Source of the DNA: Sphingorhabdus sp. YGSMI21
GTDB taxonomy: Bacteria > Pseudomonadota > Alphaproteobacteria > Sphingomonadales > Sphingomonadaceae
DNA: 64,000 bases
Direction: 5' to 3'
Assembly: GCF_002776575.1 (NCBI RefSeq)
Contig: NZ_CP022548.1
Span: 124,001 to 188,000 of the forward strand
Both the position numbers and the translations under genes were made by a program. The notes beneath the pieces are model-generated. The model worked only from the letters and a program-made list of their open reading frames with translations. It did no database searches and was not told the DNA's origin. Of this stretch, positions 26,607-34,394 are shown piece by piece (the stretch's first letter is position 1; each line of letters begins with the position of its first letter).

Positions 26607-27834
26607 GAGACAACCCCATTTGAGACGCGAGGCCGGAACAAACACGCTCGGCAGATTCGCAGATCACATCATCTGCTAGGTGCGCATAGCGGGCGGTAGA
26701 TTCTGGAAGCGCATGACCTAACAATTTTCCAATGATCGCAAGCGGAATGCCATCTGCAATGGCAGTCGAGGCAAAGCTATGGCGTAGGTCGTGCAGCCGG
26801 ACATCTGGAAGCGCGGCTCGTTTCCTGATTTTATACCAATACTGACTTAACTTGATCGGGCCGTCCGACCGGATCGCCTGAAAGACAAAATCATCCGGCT
26901 TGCCTTGTTCAAGCGCGCCAAGCACATCAATGGCTTGGCCGTTCAGGTAGATTGTCTTGGGGCCAGTTTTGCTATCCGGCAATACGAGGCGCGGTATCTG
27001 AATATAACGCCAGCGCAGCATTTCGATTTCGGAGGCTCTGGCTCCGGTATAGAGCAACATCAGGATTGCCGGAACAACATCGGGATTGGGAAGATCAAAT
27101 TCTGCCAGCACCCTACCCAATCGTTTATATTCAATGGGTGACAGATAGTGTTTGGGAAGATCGCGCTTGTAACGGGATATACCGCGACACGGATTTGTTG
27201 CCTTGCGCCGATAACCCAATTGCTCGGCATAGCGTATCATCACAGACATTAGCGGGATGGTACGATTGAAAACGCCGGTGCGCTTGGACAGTGCATCACG
27301 CCACCTGTTGATATCGGTGCGCACGATCTGGTCGATCTGCATTTTTCCAAATACTGGCACTAGCTCCCGCGTAATATATCCCTGACAAGCTTTTTGGGTT
27401 GTTGGTTTCCAGTGCTGTGCATAGTCGCGCCAGAACTCGTGGACATATTCATCAAATCGGGGAACATATTTTTGCTTGGGTTTTGTAGGCAATCCAACAA
27501 GCGCTGCCTCCGCGATCAGCTTCCGTGCTTTGGTTCTTGCGATCTGGGCAGTCACCACCCTTGCCTCGCCCAACGTCTTCATCCGCTGTTGTCCGCGATA
27601 CCGGTATTTAAGGACCCAAGTAACTTTCCCGTTTGCCCGCTTCCGCAATCCAAATCCGGGAAGTTCAATATCCCATGTCACACCTACTTTCAGCGAGGCG
27701 CGGCGGGCAACGTTTCCGTCCAGCTTTAGGCGTACCGTCTTTTTGGGACGGGCGACCCTCTGTAATTGTGACCCATCTAACTGATGGTCATTTGAGGAAT
27801 TATGTTTGCTTGTTTTCTGCGATTTTCTTTCCAT
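26593..27834 (-). CDS. Tyrosine recombinase (integrase), first of a tandem pair
   Basis: This is a 413-residue integrase with an N-terminal arm domain (LPGFGLRKRANGKVTWVLKYRYRGQQR), a core-binding domain (PTTQKACQGYITRELVPVFGK) and a complete catalytic domain: Arg in LLYTGARASEIEMLRW, HDLRHSFAS, and LLGHALPESTARYAHL with the Tyr. The basic, low-complexity first 30 residues are unusual. It overlaps the second recombinase by 14 nt. Two coupled but divergent recombinases suggest paired action or nested elements. A perfect palindrome lies immediately upstream of its start. Confidence 0.92.
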   Translation of the reverse strand: MERKSQKTSKHNSSNDHQLDGSQLQRVARPKKTVRLKLDGNVARRASLKVGVTWDIELPGFGLRKRANGKVTWVLKYRYRGQQRMKTLGEARVVTAQIARTKARKLIAEAALVGLPTKPKQKYVPRFDEYVHEFWRDYAQHWKPTTQKACQGYITRELVPVFGKMQIDQIVRTDINRWRDALSKRTGVFNRTIPLMSVMIRYAEQLGYRRKATNPCRGISRYKRDLPKHYLSPIEYKRLGRVLAEFDLPNPDVVPAILMLLYTGARASEIEMLRWRYIQIPRLVLPDSKTGPKTIYLNGQAIDVLGALEQGKPDDFVFQAIRSDGPIKLSQYWYKIRKRAALPDVRLHDLRHSFASTAIADGIPLAIIGKLLGHALPESTARYAHLADDVICESAERVCSGLASQMGLSHDQL

Positions 27835-27837
27835 ACT

Positions 27838-27851
27838 GCAACTATAGTTGC
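27838..27851. promoter_or_regulatory. Perfect palindrome just upstream of tandem integrase start
   Basis: GCAACTATAGTTGC is a 14-bp perfect palindrome ending 3 nt before the integrase start codon at 27834. It contains a TATAGT that could serve as a -10 box. It may be an operator for autoregulation or a recombinase/excisionase site. Confidence 0.4.
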
Positions 27852-28019
27852 GTACGGTGTGCGCTCTTTTGTTCCCAGCTCGGCAGTAAATTTCTAGGAA
27901 TTTTCTCGATTACATCATGTGGCGTTATGCCACGTGGATAGCATGGATAAAAACGCGCGCTGATGCTTGACATCGGCGTTCCACAATTACCCCATGGCTA
28001 GAATTACAAACTAAAGCAC

Positions 28020-28060
28020 GAGCAAAAAATAAGGGCAGCAGAATGGGGATTCCGCTGCCC
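28020..28060 (-). terminator. Rho-independent terminator
   Basis: On the minus strand a 12-bp stem with one A-C mismatch (arms 28049-28060 and 28033-28044, loop of four) is followed by TTATTTTTT. This is a standard intrinsic terminator for transcripts coming from the right, such as the small gene at 28381-28602, and it insulates the integrase promoter. Confidence 0.75.
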
Positions 28061-28255
28061 CTATGTCACCCGATTTGGGTGTTTTCCATATCAACGCCAG
28101 CCCGGGTCGCAAATGGCCAGAATCGATACGGAAATTCTGAATAATCTTTATTCCTGATAGTTAGCAACTCGATTCCCGGAATGATTGTATGGAATCGCCT
28201 TTCGGCAAAGTACCTTGTATTTCTCCCTGTTAGGTTTAAGCCAACCGACAGTGCA

Positions 28256-28307
28256 GAAAATGTCTTTCAGGCCGACGGTCGGGGGGCTAGGTTTGAAAGA
28301 CATTTTC
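28256..28307. repeat. 14-bp perfect inverted repeat with GC-rich centre
   Basis: GAAAATGTCTTTCA (28256-28269) is exactly inverted at 28294-28307. The 24-bp spacer contains CCGACGGTCGG and a GGGGGG run. No T-tract follows, so it is not a classical terminator. It lies in the 545-bp stretch without a recognisable gene between the integrase pair and the next small gene. Candidate roles are a nick or replication-origin structure, or a transcript-end stabiliser. Confidence 0.6.
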
Positions 28308-28380
28308 GGCGCTACCACTTTCTGAAGCGAACAAAAATAGTGGCAGAGACCGTTTCCGGCCCCTGCCCTGTGTGCCGTCC

Positions 28381-28602
28381 TTAGAATTCATCCAGCAGCG
28401 CCCCATGGACAGTATGGACAACCCGGTTCATTGCCCATGTCGGTAGCGCGTTATAATCTCCTTCATCCAGTGCTACATAACCCTGGTCGTCGTCCTCAAC
28501 GACATGCTGATCAAAGAAGCTGTGTAGAGCCCTCCGTTCCGCTGTTTCTACTGCCGCAAAATAGCTTTGTGCATCAAATACCGTATCTATAACCTGTGTC
28601 AT
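28381..28602 (-). CDS. Hypothetical acidic small protein (73 aa)
   Basis: The 73-residue frame starts MTQVIDTVFDAQSYFAAVETAERRAL with a GGAGGTAGT ribosome site just upstream, so translation is plausible. The product is acidic (VVEDDDQGYVALDEGDY) with a His/aromatic patch, and no family is recognised. It belongs to the cluster of small genes that fills this mobile element and is followed by an intrinsic terminator at 28.03 kb. Confidence 0.5.
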   Translation of the reverse strand: MTQVIDTVFDAQSYFAAVETAERRALHSFFDQHVVEDDDQGYVALDEGDYNALPTWAMNRVVHTVHGALLDEF

Positions 28603-28720
28603 ACTACCTCCTGAAATTTGTCAAAATGACGACAAGTCTCGTGATGCGTGAAGGGTTACCGGGTCACAGGACCGGCTGGAACAGGCGGCCGCGAAGCGGC
28701 GATGGGGGAAACGATTTTAT

Positions 28721-28781
28721 CGCGTAAGGCGGCCCAGCCGCCGGAGCGGTAAAATGGTGGGGCCCCGTCGTCCTTTACGCG
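28721..28781. repeat. Nested inverted repeats in a gene-free spacer
   Basis: CGCGTAAGG (28721-28729) is mirrored by CCTTTACGCG (28772-28781) with one extra base. Inside are GGCGGC-CCA-GCCGCC (28728-28742) and GGGGCCCC. The whole 338-bp spacer 28603-28940 holds no convincing gene and separates divergent small genes of the mobile element. Such layered palindromes are common at oriT and plasmid origins, but I cannot name a nick-site family here. Confidence 0.45.
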
Positions 28782-28940
28782 GTGGCCCTTCGCGCATCAT
28801 ACTTGGACTTCAAGTGAGCAACCCCTCCCCAAATTCGTATTCCACATCCAGATTACATTCGCAAAAATCATTTTCCTACAGGTGGGACAATATGCAATTA
28901 CGGAGTTTCAAGGGGTCAACACTGAGAAAAAGGAAATCTC

Positions 28941-29186
28941 ATGACCAGAAAAACAGGTGCGCTGGCAGCGCTCAAAAAGCTTGAAAGCGAACGCGCAAAA
29001 CTCGACACAAAACAGCAAGAGCTGGAGACCAAAGCGGCAATCGAACTTGGACGGATGTTCTTGGGAACCGGCGTCGAAACGTTCAGCGCAAAAAGTCTCA
29101 AGCGCATGGGAACAGTTCTTGGAAAAATGAACGAAGAGCAGGCGCTAGCCACACTCAAAATTGGAAATTCTACTTCAGCGCGCTAA
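28941..29186 (+). CDS. Small coiled-coil protein, DUF6437-like, mobile-element associated
   Basis: The 81-residue protein begins MTRKTGALAALKKLESERAKLDTKQQELE, a charged heptad-rich helix. It continues KAAIELGRMFLGTGVETFSAKSLKRMGTVLG. It resembles the short DUF6437/TraD-like proteins encoded next to the transfer origin and relaxase on sphingomonad plasmids (family assignment from memory, moderate). AAAAAGGAAA precedes the ATG. No relaxase follows here, so the gene seems left over from a transfer region. Confidence 0.6.
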   Translation: MTRKTGALAALKKLESERAKLDTKQQELETKAAIELGRMFLGTGVETFSAKSLKRMGTVLGKMNEEQALATLKIGNSTSAR

Positions 29187-29210
29187 CTCCCTAAACACGC
29201 ATGTGAACAT

Positions 29211-29242
29211 AAAAAAGGCCCCGCCGGGAAACCGGCGAGGCC
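29211..29242 (-). terminator. Rho-independent terminator of ssb
   Basis: Read on the minus strand, a GC-rich 12-bp stem with one mismatch (AGGCC-CGCCGG / CCGGCG-GGCCT type, loop of four) is followed by TTTTTT. It lies 28 nt past the ssb stop codon, the normal position for an intrinsic terminator. Confidence 0.85.
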
Positions 29243-29269
29243 TGATTGATTAAGCATGAAGATCAAGGA

Positions 29270-29659
29270 TTATTCACCGATATCGGGTGCATCCTTGTTA
29301 TCCTGGGAAGCACCGCGGGTGAGAAAATCCACCTTATCGGCAAGAATTTCGCAGCCATAGCGTTTGATTTTATCGGCATCTTCCCATTGCGTATAATGCA
29401 GGCGCCCTTCGATCGAAACCATCTGGCCCTTGGTACAATATTGGGCAACGTTTTTGCCAAGACCGTTGAAGCAAGTGATACGGTGGAATTCTGCATCTTT
29501 GACCGTAAAGCCTTTTTCATCCTTGTAGGTCTTGCCTTCACTGTTGCGGGCTGGCCGATCGGTTACGACCGAAAGATTTGTAACCGTTGTACCACCGTTT
29601 GTTTCCCGGCTTTCTGGATCGCGAGTGACACGTCCAACCAAAACTACGATATTTGTCAT
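29270..29659 (-). CDS. ssb: Single-stranded DNA-binding protein (element-encoded)
   Basis: The start MTNIVVLVGRVTRDPESRET is chosen for its GGAG 7 nt upstream, giving 129 residues. OB-fold segments are typical of SSB: VTNLSVVTDRPARNSEGKTYKDE, KDAEFHRITCFNGLGKNVAQYC, KGQMVSIEGRLHYTQWEDADKIKRYGCEILADKVDFL. The tail is short and ends QDNKDAPDIGE, lacking the usual acidic DDDIPF tip, so interaction with host repair proteins may be weak. Element-borne SSBs coat single strands formed in transfer or replication. A long structured leader precedes it and an intrinsic terminator follows, so it is a single-gene transcript. Confidence 0.9.
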   Translation of the reverse strand: MTNIVVLVGRVTRDPESRETNGGTTVTNLSVVTDRPARNSEGKTYKDEKGFTVKDAEFHRITCFNGLGKNVAQYCTKGQMVSIEGRLHYTQWEDADKIKRYGCEILADKVDFLTRGASQDNKDAPDIGE

Positions 29660-29739
29660 TGTTATTCTCCTGATATTAATCTTCAAACCGGACCATTCCG
29701 GCTTGCGAACATCCGTTAGAAACAGGGAGAAGCGGGATT

Positions 29740-29830
29740 GCACCGAAGGGAAACCAGCTTTGTCCGGGTGGTGCGGGCAGCACCTGAAAGGTGCAACACG
29801 GCCGGTAACAAAGCTGGTTGCAATGCGGCT
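29740..29830 (-). ncRNA. Structured 5' leader of ssb
   Basis: A 12-bp perfect outer stem (29752-29763 with 29808-29819) encloses a GC-rich region with an inner hairpin, GCACCT-GAA-AGGTGC (29780-29794). It lies about 120 nt upstream of the ssb ATG, within the 373-bp gene-free interval 29660-30032. A second, diverged copy precedes the ssb remnant at 15.2 kb and keeps the inner hairpin with compensatory base changes. A cis-acting RNA controlling ssb translation is the likely role (inference). Confidence 0.55.
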
Positions 29831-30032
29831 GACCTGGTTCAGGAAGGTTCGCGAAAAAGCCGAATTGGTCACGGTTGATTTGATCTTCAGGAGACGCTGA
29901 CAGCGCGTGTTTTGGATCCGTCAATCACGATTGAAGCAAGCATGTTTAACGGCTGGCTTAGTGGTTATATATTGGGAACCCGCCTGCAACACCGGCACAC
30001 GTAGTACGGAACAGGCTGCGCGTGAAAAAGCC

Positions 30033-30392
30033 TTACGCCGCCATATTCGCTTCAACGGCGACGAGCTTTGGTTGCCCTCGCATCATCCAGGCCTGTGGTT
30101 CGATCAGCCGCGCCCAATCCGCAAACGAGGGGATGGTTCCCAAATCTTCCATGACATGCTGTTCGCCGATCAGGCGGACAGGAACCTCGCGGCCATCGGC
30201 GTTAACAATGGTCGTACCGAAGAGTGATTCCAGCATGAATATACCTTCGGCATGATGCCGGAGCGCCCGGTGACGCGGGTCCGCCAATATTTCCTTCGAT
30301 TTATCAAACCATTGTTGCAGGGGCAGATAATCGCTTGCCTCCCCGCCCCATTTACGGACCGAAGAAAGCGCATGATAATGACAATGCGACAT
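30033..30392 (-). CDS. Hypothetical protein, DUF6915-like (119 aa)
   Basis: The 119-residue protein starts MSHCHYHALSSVRKWGG, directly coupled to the upstream gene through a TAATG overlap. Recognisable segments are DYLPLQQWFDKSKEILADPRHRALRHHAEGIFMLESLFG and GREVPVRLIGEQHVMEDLGTIPSFADWARLI. This pattern occurs in DUF6915 proteins of proteobacterial plasmids and ICEs (moderate certainty). No catalytic function is known. The His-rich central helix could bind metal, but that is only suggested by composition. Confidence 0.6.
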   Translation of the reverse strand: MSHCHYHALSSVRKWGGEASDYLPLQQWFDKSKEILADPRHRALRHHAEGIFMLESLFGTTIVNADGREVPVRLIGEQHVMEDLGTIPSFADWARLIEPQAWMMRGQPKLVAVEANMAA

Positions 30393-30856
30393 TATTCCTC
30401 TCCGCCGATTTCTGTTTCGGTATAGTCGGTGCTCCGAAGACTACAGCACAGTGCCATCGTACCCTCTTCAACCTCGATCCTGAAGATGCCATAGGCTCCT
30501 TCATTGATTTCCCATCCCGGATGATGAACTTCCAGCGCATCATAAGCGAGAGTTTCAAGCGCTTCTGCCAGTGGCATGGATTTACGCATGATCATGGTCG
30601 AACCAATCTCAAAAATTTCAATTGCAACTTTGGTATCGGAACAGTCGATTGGTTTGTTATCGTTCGAATAATAGGTAGCACCTTCCAGACAACCACTATC
30701 GCCCATACCGTCATAGTTGAGCTCAACGCTCGCTACATTTGCTTCTCGCAGCCCATCAAGAATAGCTGACTTGTTGCGCTGAAAAGACTGGATCAAACGC
30801 GCATTGCGGGTTTTCTGTTTGTCGAAATAGTCCGTCATCCATTCCCTCGTTTCCAT
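30392..30856 (-). CDS. Hypothetical protein, DUF6878-like (154 aa)
   Basis: The 154-residue protein starts METREWMTDYFDKQKTRNARLIQSFQRNKSAIL, preceded by CCGGAGG. A central VASVELNYDGMGDSGCLEGATYY segment and a late WEINEGAYGIFRIEV match a conserved plasmid/ICE family that I believe is DUF6878 (moderate certainty). Biochemical role unknown. It shares one base with the next gene, so both are probably translated together. One of five copies of a purine-rich leader motif lies 58 nt upstream of its start. Confidence 0.6.
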   Translation of the reverse strand: METREWMTDYFDKQKTRNARLIQSFQRNKSAILDGLREANVASVELNYDGMGDSGCLEGATYYSNDNKPIDCSDTKVAIEIFEIGSTMIMRKSMPLAEALETLAYDALEVHHPGWEINEGAYGIFRIEVEEGTMALCCSLRSTDYTETEIGGEE

Positions 30857-30913
30857 GATAAATACCTCCGGTTCTGTTTCAGCCGATCACACCGTGTGTC
30901 CGGCTCAGGGAAA

Positions 30914-30936
30914 CCCGAGCCTCCTTTCCTCTCAGC
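30914..30936 (-). promoter_or_regulatory. Purine-rich leader motif, copy 1
   Basis: On the minus strand GAGAGGAAAGGAGGCTCGG lies 58 nt upstream of the 154-aa gene. It runs into a hairpin (GGCTCGGG-TTT-CCCTGAGCC). The same motif occurs upstream of four other genes of this element. Confidence 0.55.
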
Positions 30937-30969
30937 GAGAAAAGTCAGCGCCGCCAAAGCGGTGCTGAC
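30937..30969 (-). terminator. Rho-independent terminator of the DUF2493 gene
   Basis: An 11-bp stem with one mismatch (30944-30954 with 30959-30969, loop of four) is followed on the minus strand by TTTT. It starts 10 nt after the DUF2493 gene ends and lies just before leader motif copy 1. Confidence 0.7.
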
Positions 30970-30978
30970 TCGGACAGC

Positions 30979-31935
30979 CTAGCTGCCTGTATCGGCTGGC
31001 TTTGTCTTGGGACTGACGCCAAGAGGCCCGCGCCGATCAACGACCGTGATACGCCGTCTCTTGGCTTCGATGACCAAACGTTCCAATACGCCATTCCCGG
31101 GAAATGCAATGACGTAGCGAGGAGCGAGCCCCAGCATCTGTTCATTGCGTTTGAAGCCTGCTCGTGCGCCCAAATGGCGATCCAGCGAAAAGGTAAGCTG
31201 CGCAACGCCGCGACGCTCAGCCCAAGAGGCAGCTAAACGGTCGGCACCCTTGCCATCTCCGCCATGGACCAACACCATGTCACCAACGGAATTATGCACC
31301 TTGTCGAGCGTGGCCCAGACATTGTTGGCAAAAGTCTTCGCATCTTCAGTACTGTCTTGCTTGTTGCGGCCACCAGCAAAGATTATTGGCGCACCCTCGG
31401 GCATCAGCGCTTTGCGTCTGGACTGGCTGCGAGCTTTGAGAAAATCCCGCCCCTGAATGACGGCAGAGGTCAGCATCCCCCCGTGGCTGGCGCGGGAACT
31501 GGAAACTGGTTTCCAGGAGCTGTGCGTTTCATCGAGATAGAGCGCTGCTGCAACCTCGCGCATTTCTTCAAAGGCGACCATGGAGGCTTCTGCGGCTTGC
31601 GCGCGTTCTATCTGCTCTTCCAGGTTGCTGGTATGAACTTCCGATCCATCAGCAGATGCGATGAGTGCCCGGACCTCATCCGATGCACGGTCAAGCTGCT
31701 TTGATTTACGCTGCGCAGCGCGGTGGAAGAGATTGACGAAGCCCCATCCGAGATCTTCAACGTCGGCTTCAAGAGCGGTATCGGTAAAGACAGCGAATAA
31801 ATCCGACCAAACAGCTGCAAGTGTCTGCGAGATAGCATCCTGAGCTGGAAAATCCGATGATATAAATGGGGAACTGCTGATCGTGAGACCGGAAAGGTCA
31901 AGACCAGCAAGTTGCTGTTTGAATAAATTGTCCAT
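30979..31935 (-). CDS. DUF2493 (YspA/SLOG-like) nucleotide-binding protein
   Basis: The start MDNLFKQQLAGLDLSG is chosen for the AGGAGA ribosome site 6 nt upstream, giving 318 residues. The C-terminal 130 residues form the DUF2493/YspA domain of the SLOG superfamily: PIIFAGGRNKQDSTEDAKTF, DMVLVHGGDGKGADRLAASWAERRG and APRYVIAFPGNG, a Rossmann-like nucleotide-binding site with GGR and HGGDGKGAD loops. The N-terminal 180 residues are helical and variable. SLOG proteins bind nucleotide-derived ligands and some act in defence or stress signalling. It is a regular component of sphingomonad plasmid/ICE backbones. A long leader precedes it. Confidence 0.8.
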   Translation of the reverse strand: MDNLFKQQLAGLDLSGLTISSSPFISSDFPAQDAISQTLAAVWSDLFAVFTDTALEADVEDLGWGFVNLFHRAAQRKSKQLDRASDEVRALIASADGSEVHTSNLEEQIERAQAAEASMVAFEEMREVAAALYLDETHSSWKPVSSSRASHGGMLTSAVIQGRDFLKARSQSRRKALMPEGAPIIFAGGRNKQDSTEDAKTFANNVWATLDKVHNSVGDMVLVHGGDGKGADRLAASWAERRGVAQLTFSLDRHLGARAGFKRNEQMLGLAPRYVIAFPGNGVLERLVIEAKRRRITVVDRRGPLGVSPKTKPADTGS

Positions 31936-32130
31936 GATGTTCTCCTGATATGCGGGAGATGTTCGGCACCTTGCCGCTTTATCCCGCAAGAGCCCGAAAG
32001 GAACGTCAGGGCGCATGACGCACCGCTTGCCCAAGCGGGGAACCTCGCGAGACAAGGCTGGCGCGGGCCACACGGGCCGCAGTCCTCGCGGGGTTGCGTC
32101 AAAGCCCTGATGGTCCAGGGCCTCTCTTGC
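31936..32130 (-). ncRNA. Long structured leader of the DUF2493 gene
   Basis: Nearly 200 nt separate the DUF2493 start from the next upstream gene and form several clear hairpins on the minus strand: GCCCTG/CAGGGC (32104-32121) and CCGCTTG/CAAGCGG (32023-32038). GC content is higher than in the flanks. It may be a cis-regulatory RNA; no known riboswitch core is recognised. Confidence 0.35.
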
Positions 32131-32180
32131 GGGGAGAAAAAACGGCTGGATGCTCAGTCTACCATCAGGAGATTATGGGA

Positions 32181-32924
32181 TCAGTGTCCAGGCGAACTTG
32201 GTAGTCCGAAAATCTTCGGTTCAAAGGCGTAGCTTCCCCCGCCCGGAAAAGCCGCAATGGCGTTCAGTCGCCCCTGCTCAAAACGGAAATGCCAGGTCTG
32301 GCGATAATCCGGTGTCTTCCCGGCGAATATGGACGGGTCAAATATCGCGCTATTATATCCAGCATCCGGATCTCGCACCGAGACTGTGCGAATAAGCTGC
32401 GCATCTGCTTTGCGAGCTACATCAGCAAATTCCTGACAGGTTTTGTATTCGTTGGGATGCACCCAGTCTGATGCTTGCGCGTCAAATGGCGGCCTGGAAA
32501 GATCAACCGCGCGTAAGGTCGAAACAGCAACGGAAAAACTCAGATGCTCGCTGGTCCGGTTCCCCGGCACAAAATCCGGTGATCGGCTGAAAAAACGCAG
32601 TCGCCAATAGGCAGTCTCTGCAATCGCTGTGGCTTCGGCCTCACTGGCATAGAAAATGCCGGGACGCTCATTCGCCCGCCGGAACCGGCTCAGACTTTTA
32701 TGACCGTATCGAAAGGGTGAAGCGAGAAGATAATGCAGACCCTGAGCAGACTTCGGAAGGTCGGGTTTTGCTGCTTCGGCAAGCTCTTCAAGGCGTGCCT
32801 GATCTTCGAAGGTTTCCGCCAAGCGATTGGTCGATATACGGTGCTGCGCTTCGACCACCCGCCAAACGGTTTTGCGGTAGCGGCGAAATTCAGACGCGAG
32901 CGCGGTGGGCGTCCACATAGTCAC
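32181..32924 (-). CDS. RES-domain toxin (NAD+-degrading type) of a RES/Xre pair
   Basis: The 247-residue protein carries the RES fold: VWRVVEAQHR at the start (conserved Arg), GIFYASEAEATAIAETAYWR in the middle (Tyr and Glu), and a conserved Ser/Asn region near GYNSAIFDPSIFAGK. RES toxins resemble ADP-ribosyltransferases and deplete NAD+ by phosphorolysis or hydrolysis. The gene overlaps the antitoxin by 35 nt, tight coupling as usual for this family. MTM or MWTPTALASEF two codons later could be the start. It probably stabilises the element. Confidence 0.85.
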   Translation of the reverse strand: MTMWTPTALASEFRRYRKTVWRVVEAQHRISTNRLAETFEDQARLEELAEAAKPDLPKSAQGLHYLLASPFRYGHKSLSRFRRANERPGIFYASEAEATAIAETAYWRLRFFSRSPDFVPGNRTSEHLSFSVAVSTLRAVDLSRPPFDAQASDWVHPNEYKTCQEFADVARKADAQLIRTVSVRDPDAGYNSAIFDPSIFAGKTPDYRQTWHFRFEQGRLNAIAAFPGGGSYAFEPKIFGLPSSPGH

Positions 32925-33273
32925 ATACCGTCAAAAGTCCCTTGAAACTGTCGATGAGATCAATCGGCCGCGCCTCGAGATCAAGGTTATGCGATGTCAG
33001 CCAGGATTTGGCTGCATCATCATCACTGCCCATAAGCGCGTCCAGACTGCGGAACAGCCGCAGGAGAAACTGCCCAGCTTCAAAAGATTTGGATGCAGGA
33101 TCCAGAAATGTTTTTCCCGAACGAAGCCGGGAAATGGTTGCTTCCGACAGGCCCAGCACCGCACTTAATTTGACATTGCTCAGGTTCCAGAATTTTGCAA
33201 TTCTACCAATTGCAGAACTTAGCAACCTATCATCGCTCCGTTCTATTTTGAGTGCCCGTTTAGTCATTTTCAT
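32890..33273 (-). CDS. Xre/MbcA/ParS-type antitoxin of the RES pair
   Basis: The 127-residue protein has an N-terminal Xre-like helix-turn-helix (LSNVKLSAVLGLSEATISRLRSGKTF) and a C-terminal DUF2384 toxin-binding domain (AGQFLLRLFRSLDALMGSDDDAAKSWLTSHN). The C-terminal tail of such antitoxins plugs the RES active site, and the DNA-binding part represses the operon. It is the first gene of the pair; the RES toxin overlaps its 3' end. The start is MKMTKRALK or, two codons on, MTKRALK. Confidence 0.88.
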   Translation of the reverse strand: MKMTKRALKIERSDDRLLSSAIGRIAKFWNLSNVKLSAVLGLSEATISRLRSGKTFLDPASKSFEAGQFLLRLFRSLDALMGSDDDAAKSWLTSHNLDLEARPIDLIDSFKGLLTVCDYVDAHRARV

Positions 33274-33337
33274 TTCTTTCTAATGAATGTATTTTACAAT
33301 AATCTTTCATTTGCAAGATTGCAAGTTTTTTGCTCAA

Positions 33338-34264
33338 TCATGCGGCATCGGATAATTCACCAGACTCTTGTTGCACATAACCGCCAAGGCTCAACAGCAG
33401 ATTTGACGCCTCTTCCGCGCGCGCCGCCGCTGTCAGTATAGCGCGATCATCCTTTTTGAGCAGCTTTAGCCAACTGGCGATATAGCTTGCATGATTATCC
33501 AGATGTCCGACCGGAAGGCCAAGCTCCGCGCCCAATATGGCACTGGAAAGCTCTGCTACCAGCTCTTCGGCGGCATAAGCAGCACTGCCAAAACGGTTCT
33601 TGAGATCACGATTCAGGCGCGACTTATGGCCTGACCAGTGACCAAGTTCATGAGAAAGGGTCGCACAAAATTGGTCATAGCCATCAAACAGACTGATGGG
33701 CGGCATCGTAATACGGTCAGCTACCGGTTCATAGTAGGCGCTGCTGCCATGCTCGCGGGTATTGGCACCAATTCGCGCAAAGAATTGATCCAACTCTTCC
33801 GCTCGTCCCTCCGGTTCGATATCCAATACTTCAGCCGTGGGATGGTAGCGTTCGGGCAGACCGTCGCATTGATCGGCATTGAATATAGCATAGGATTTGA
33901 GCACGCGGCGGGTTTCCTCCTGCGCTTCACCATGATCCGCAGCTTCGACTTCTTTGGTATAGCTTTTGTAGAATATGGCGATGGACGATTTTTCGCCCTT
34001 GCGAACCTGACCGCCAAGCGATGCGCATTGCCGGTAAGTCATCCAGTAAGGAGAATTAAAGCCACTTTCCTGAGCCATCATCCAGAGCCAGAATACATTC
34101 ATTCCGCGATAGGGCGTACCGCAACTGCGCAAGGGCCGTGAGACTGGAAGTCCTCTCCAAGGCTGGATCCAGGGTTTTGTTCCAGCTTCCAGTTTTTCAA
34201 TGATCGCGGCGGTGATCCTTGCGGCTGGCGATATCTTCGGTGAGCGATATGATCTTTTGGGCAT
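33338..34264 (-). CDS. ardC: ArdC-family antirestriction / ssDNA-binding metalloprotease-like protein
   Basis: The start MPKRSYRSPKISPAARITAAIIEKLEAG (308 aa) is supported by AGGAGA upstream. The N-terminal domain (GTKPWIQPWRGL, PYRGMNVFWLWM, WMTYRQCASLGGQVRKGEKSS) is the ArdC ssDNA-binding domain. The C-terminal domain has a zincin motif, ATLSHELGHWSGH, and EELVAELSSAILGAELG supplying a third ligand. ArdC of plasmids such as pSA shields incoming single-stranded DNA from host restriction. It sits among other transfer-associated genes and carries leader motif copy 2 about 46 nt upstream. Confidence 0.9.
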   Translation of the reverse strand: MPKRSYRSPKISPAARITAAIIEKLEAGTKPWIQPWRGLPVSRPLRSCGTPYRGMNVFWLWMMAQESGFNSPYWMTYRQCASLGGQVRKGEKSSIAIFYKSYTKEVEAADHGEAQEETRRVLKSYAIFNADQCDGLPERYHPTAEVLDIEPEGRAEELDQFFARIGANTREHGSSAYYEPVADRITMPPISLFDGYDQFCATLSHELGHWSGHKSRLNRDLKNRFGSAAYAAEELVAELSSAILGAELGLPVGHLDNHASYIASWLKLLKKDDRAILTAAARAEEASNLLLSLGGYVQQESGELSDAA

Positions 34265-34309
34265 GTGTATTCTCCTGAATATATCCAGCAAAATTGCCGG
34301 ATCAGACAG

Positions 34310-34335
34310 GCCCAAGCCCCCTCTCCTCTCTCATC
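34310..34335 (-). promoter_or_regulatory. Purine-rich leader motif, copy 2
   Basis: On the minus strand GAGAGGAGAGGGGGCTTGG lies 46 nt upstream of the ardC start. It is the closest match to the shared consensus found upstream of five genes in this element. Confidence 0.6.
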
Positions 34336-34394
34336 AGGAAGTCAGACTATCAATATAACTTGCAATTCTGGAACTGTACTCCATAAATGCAAGG

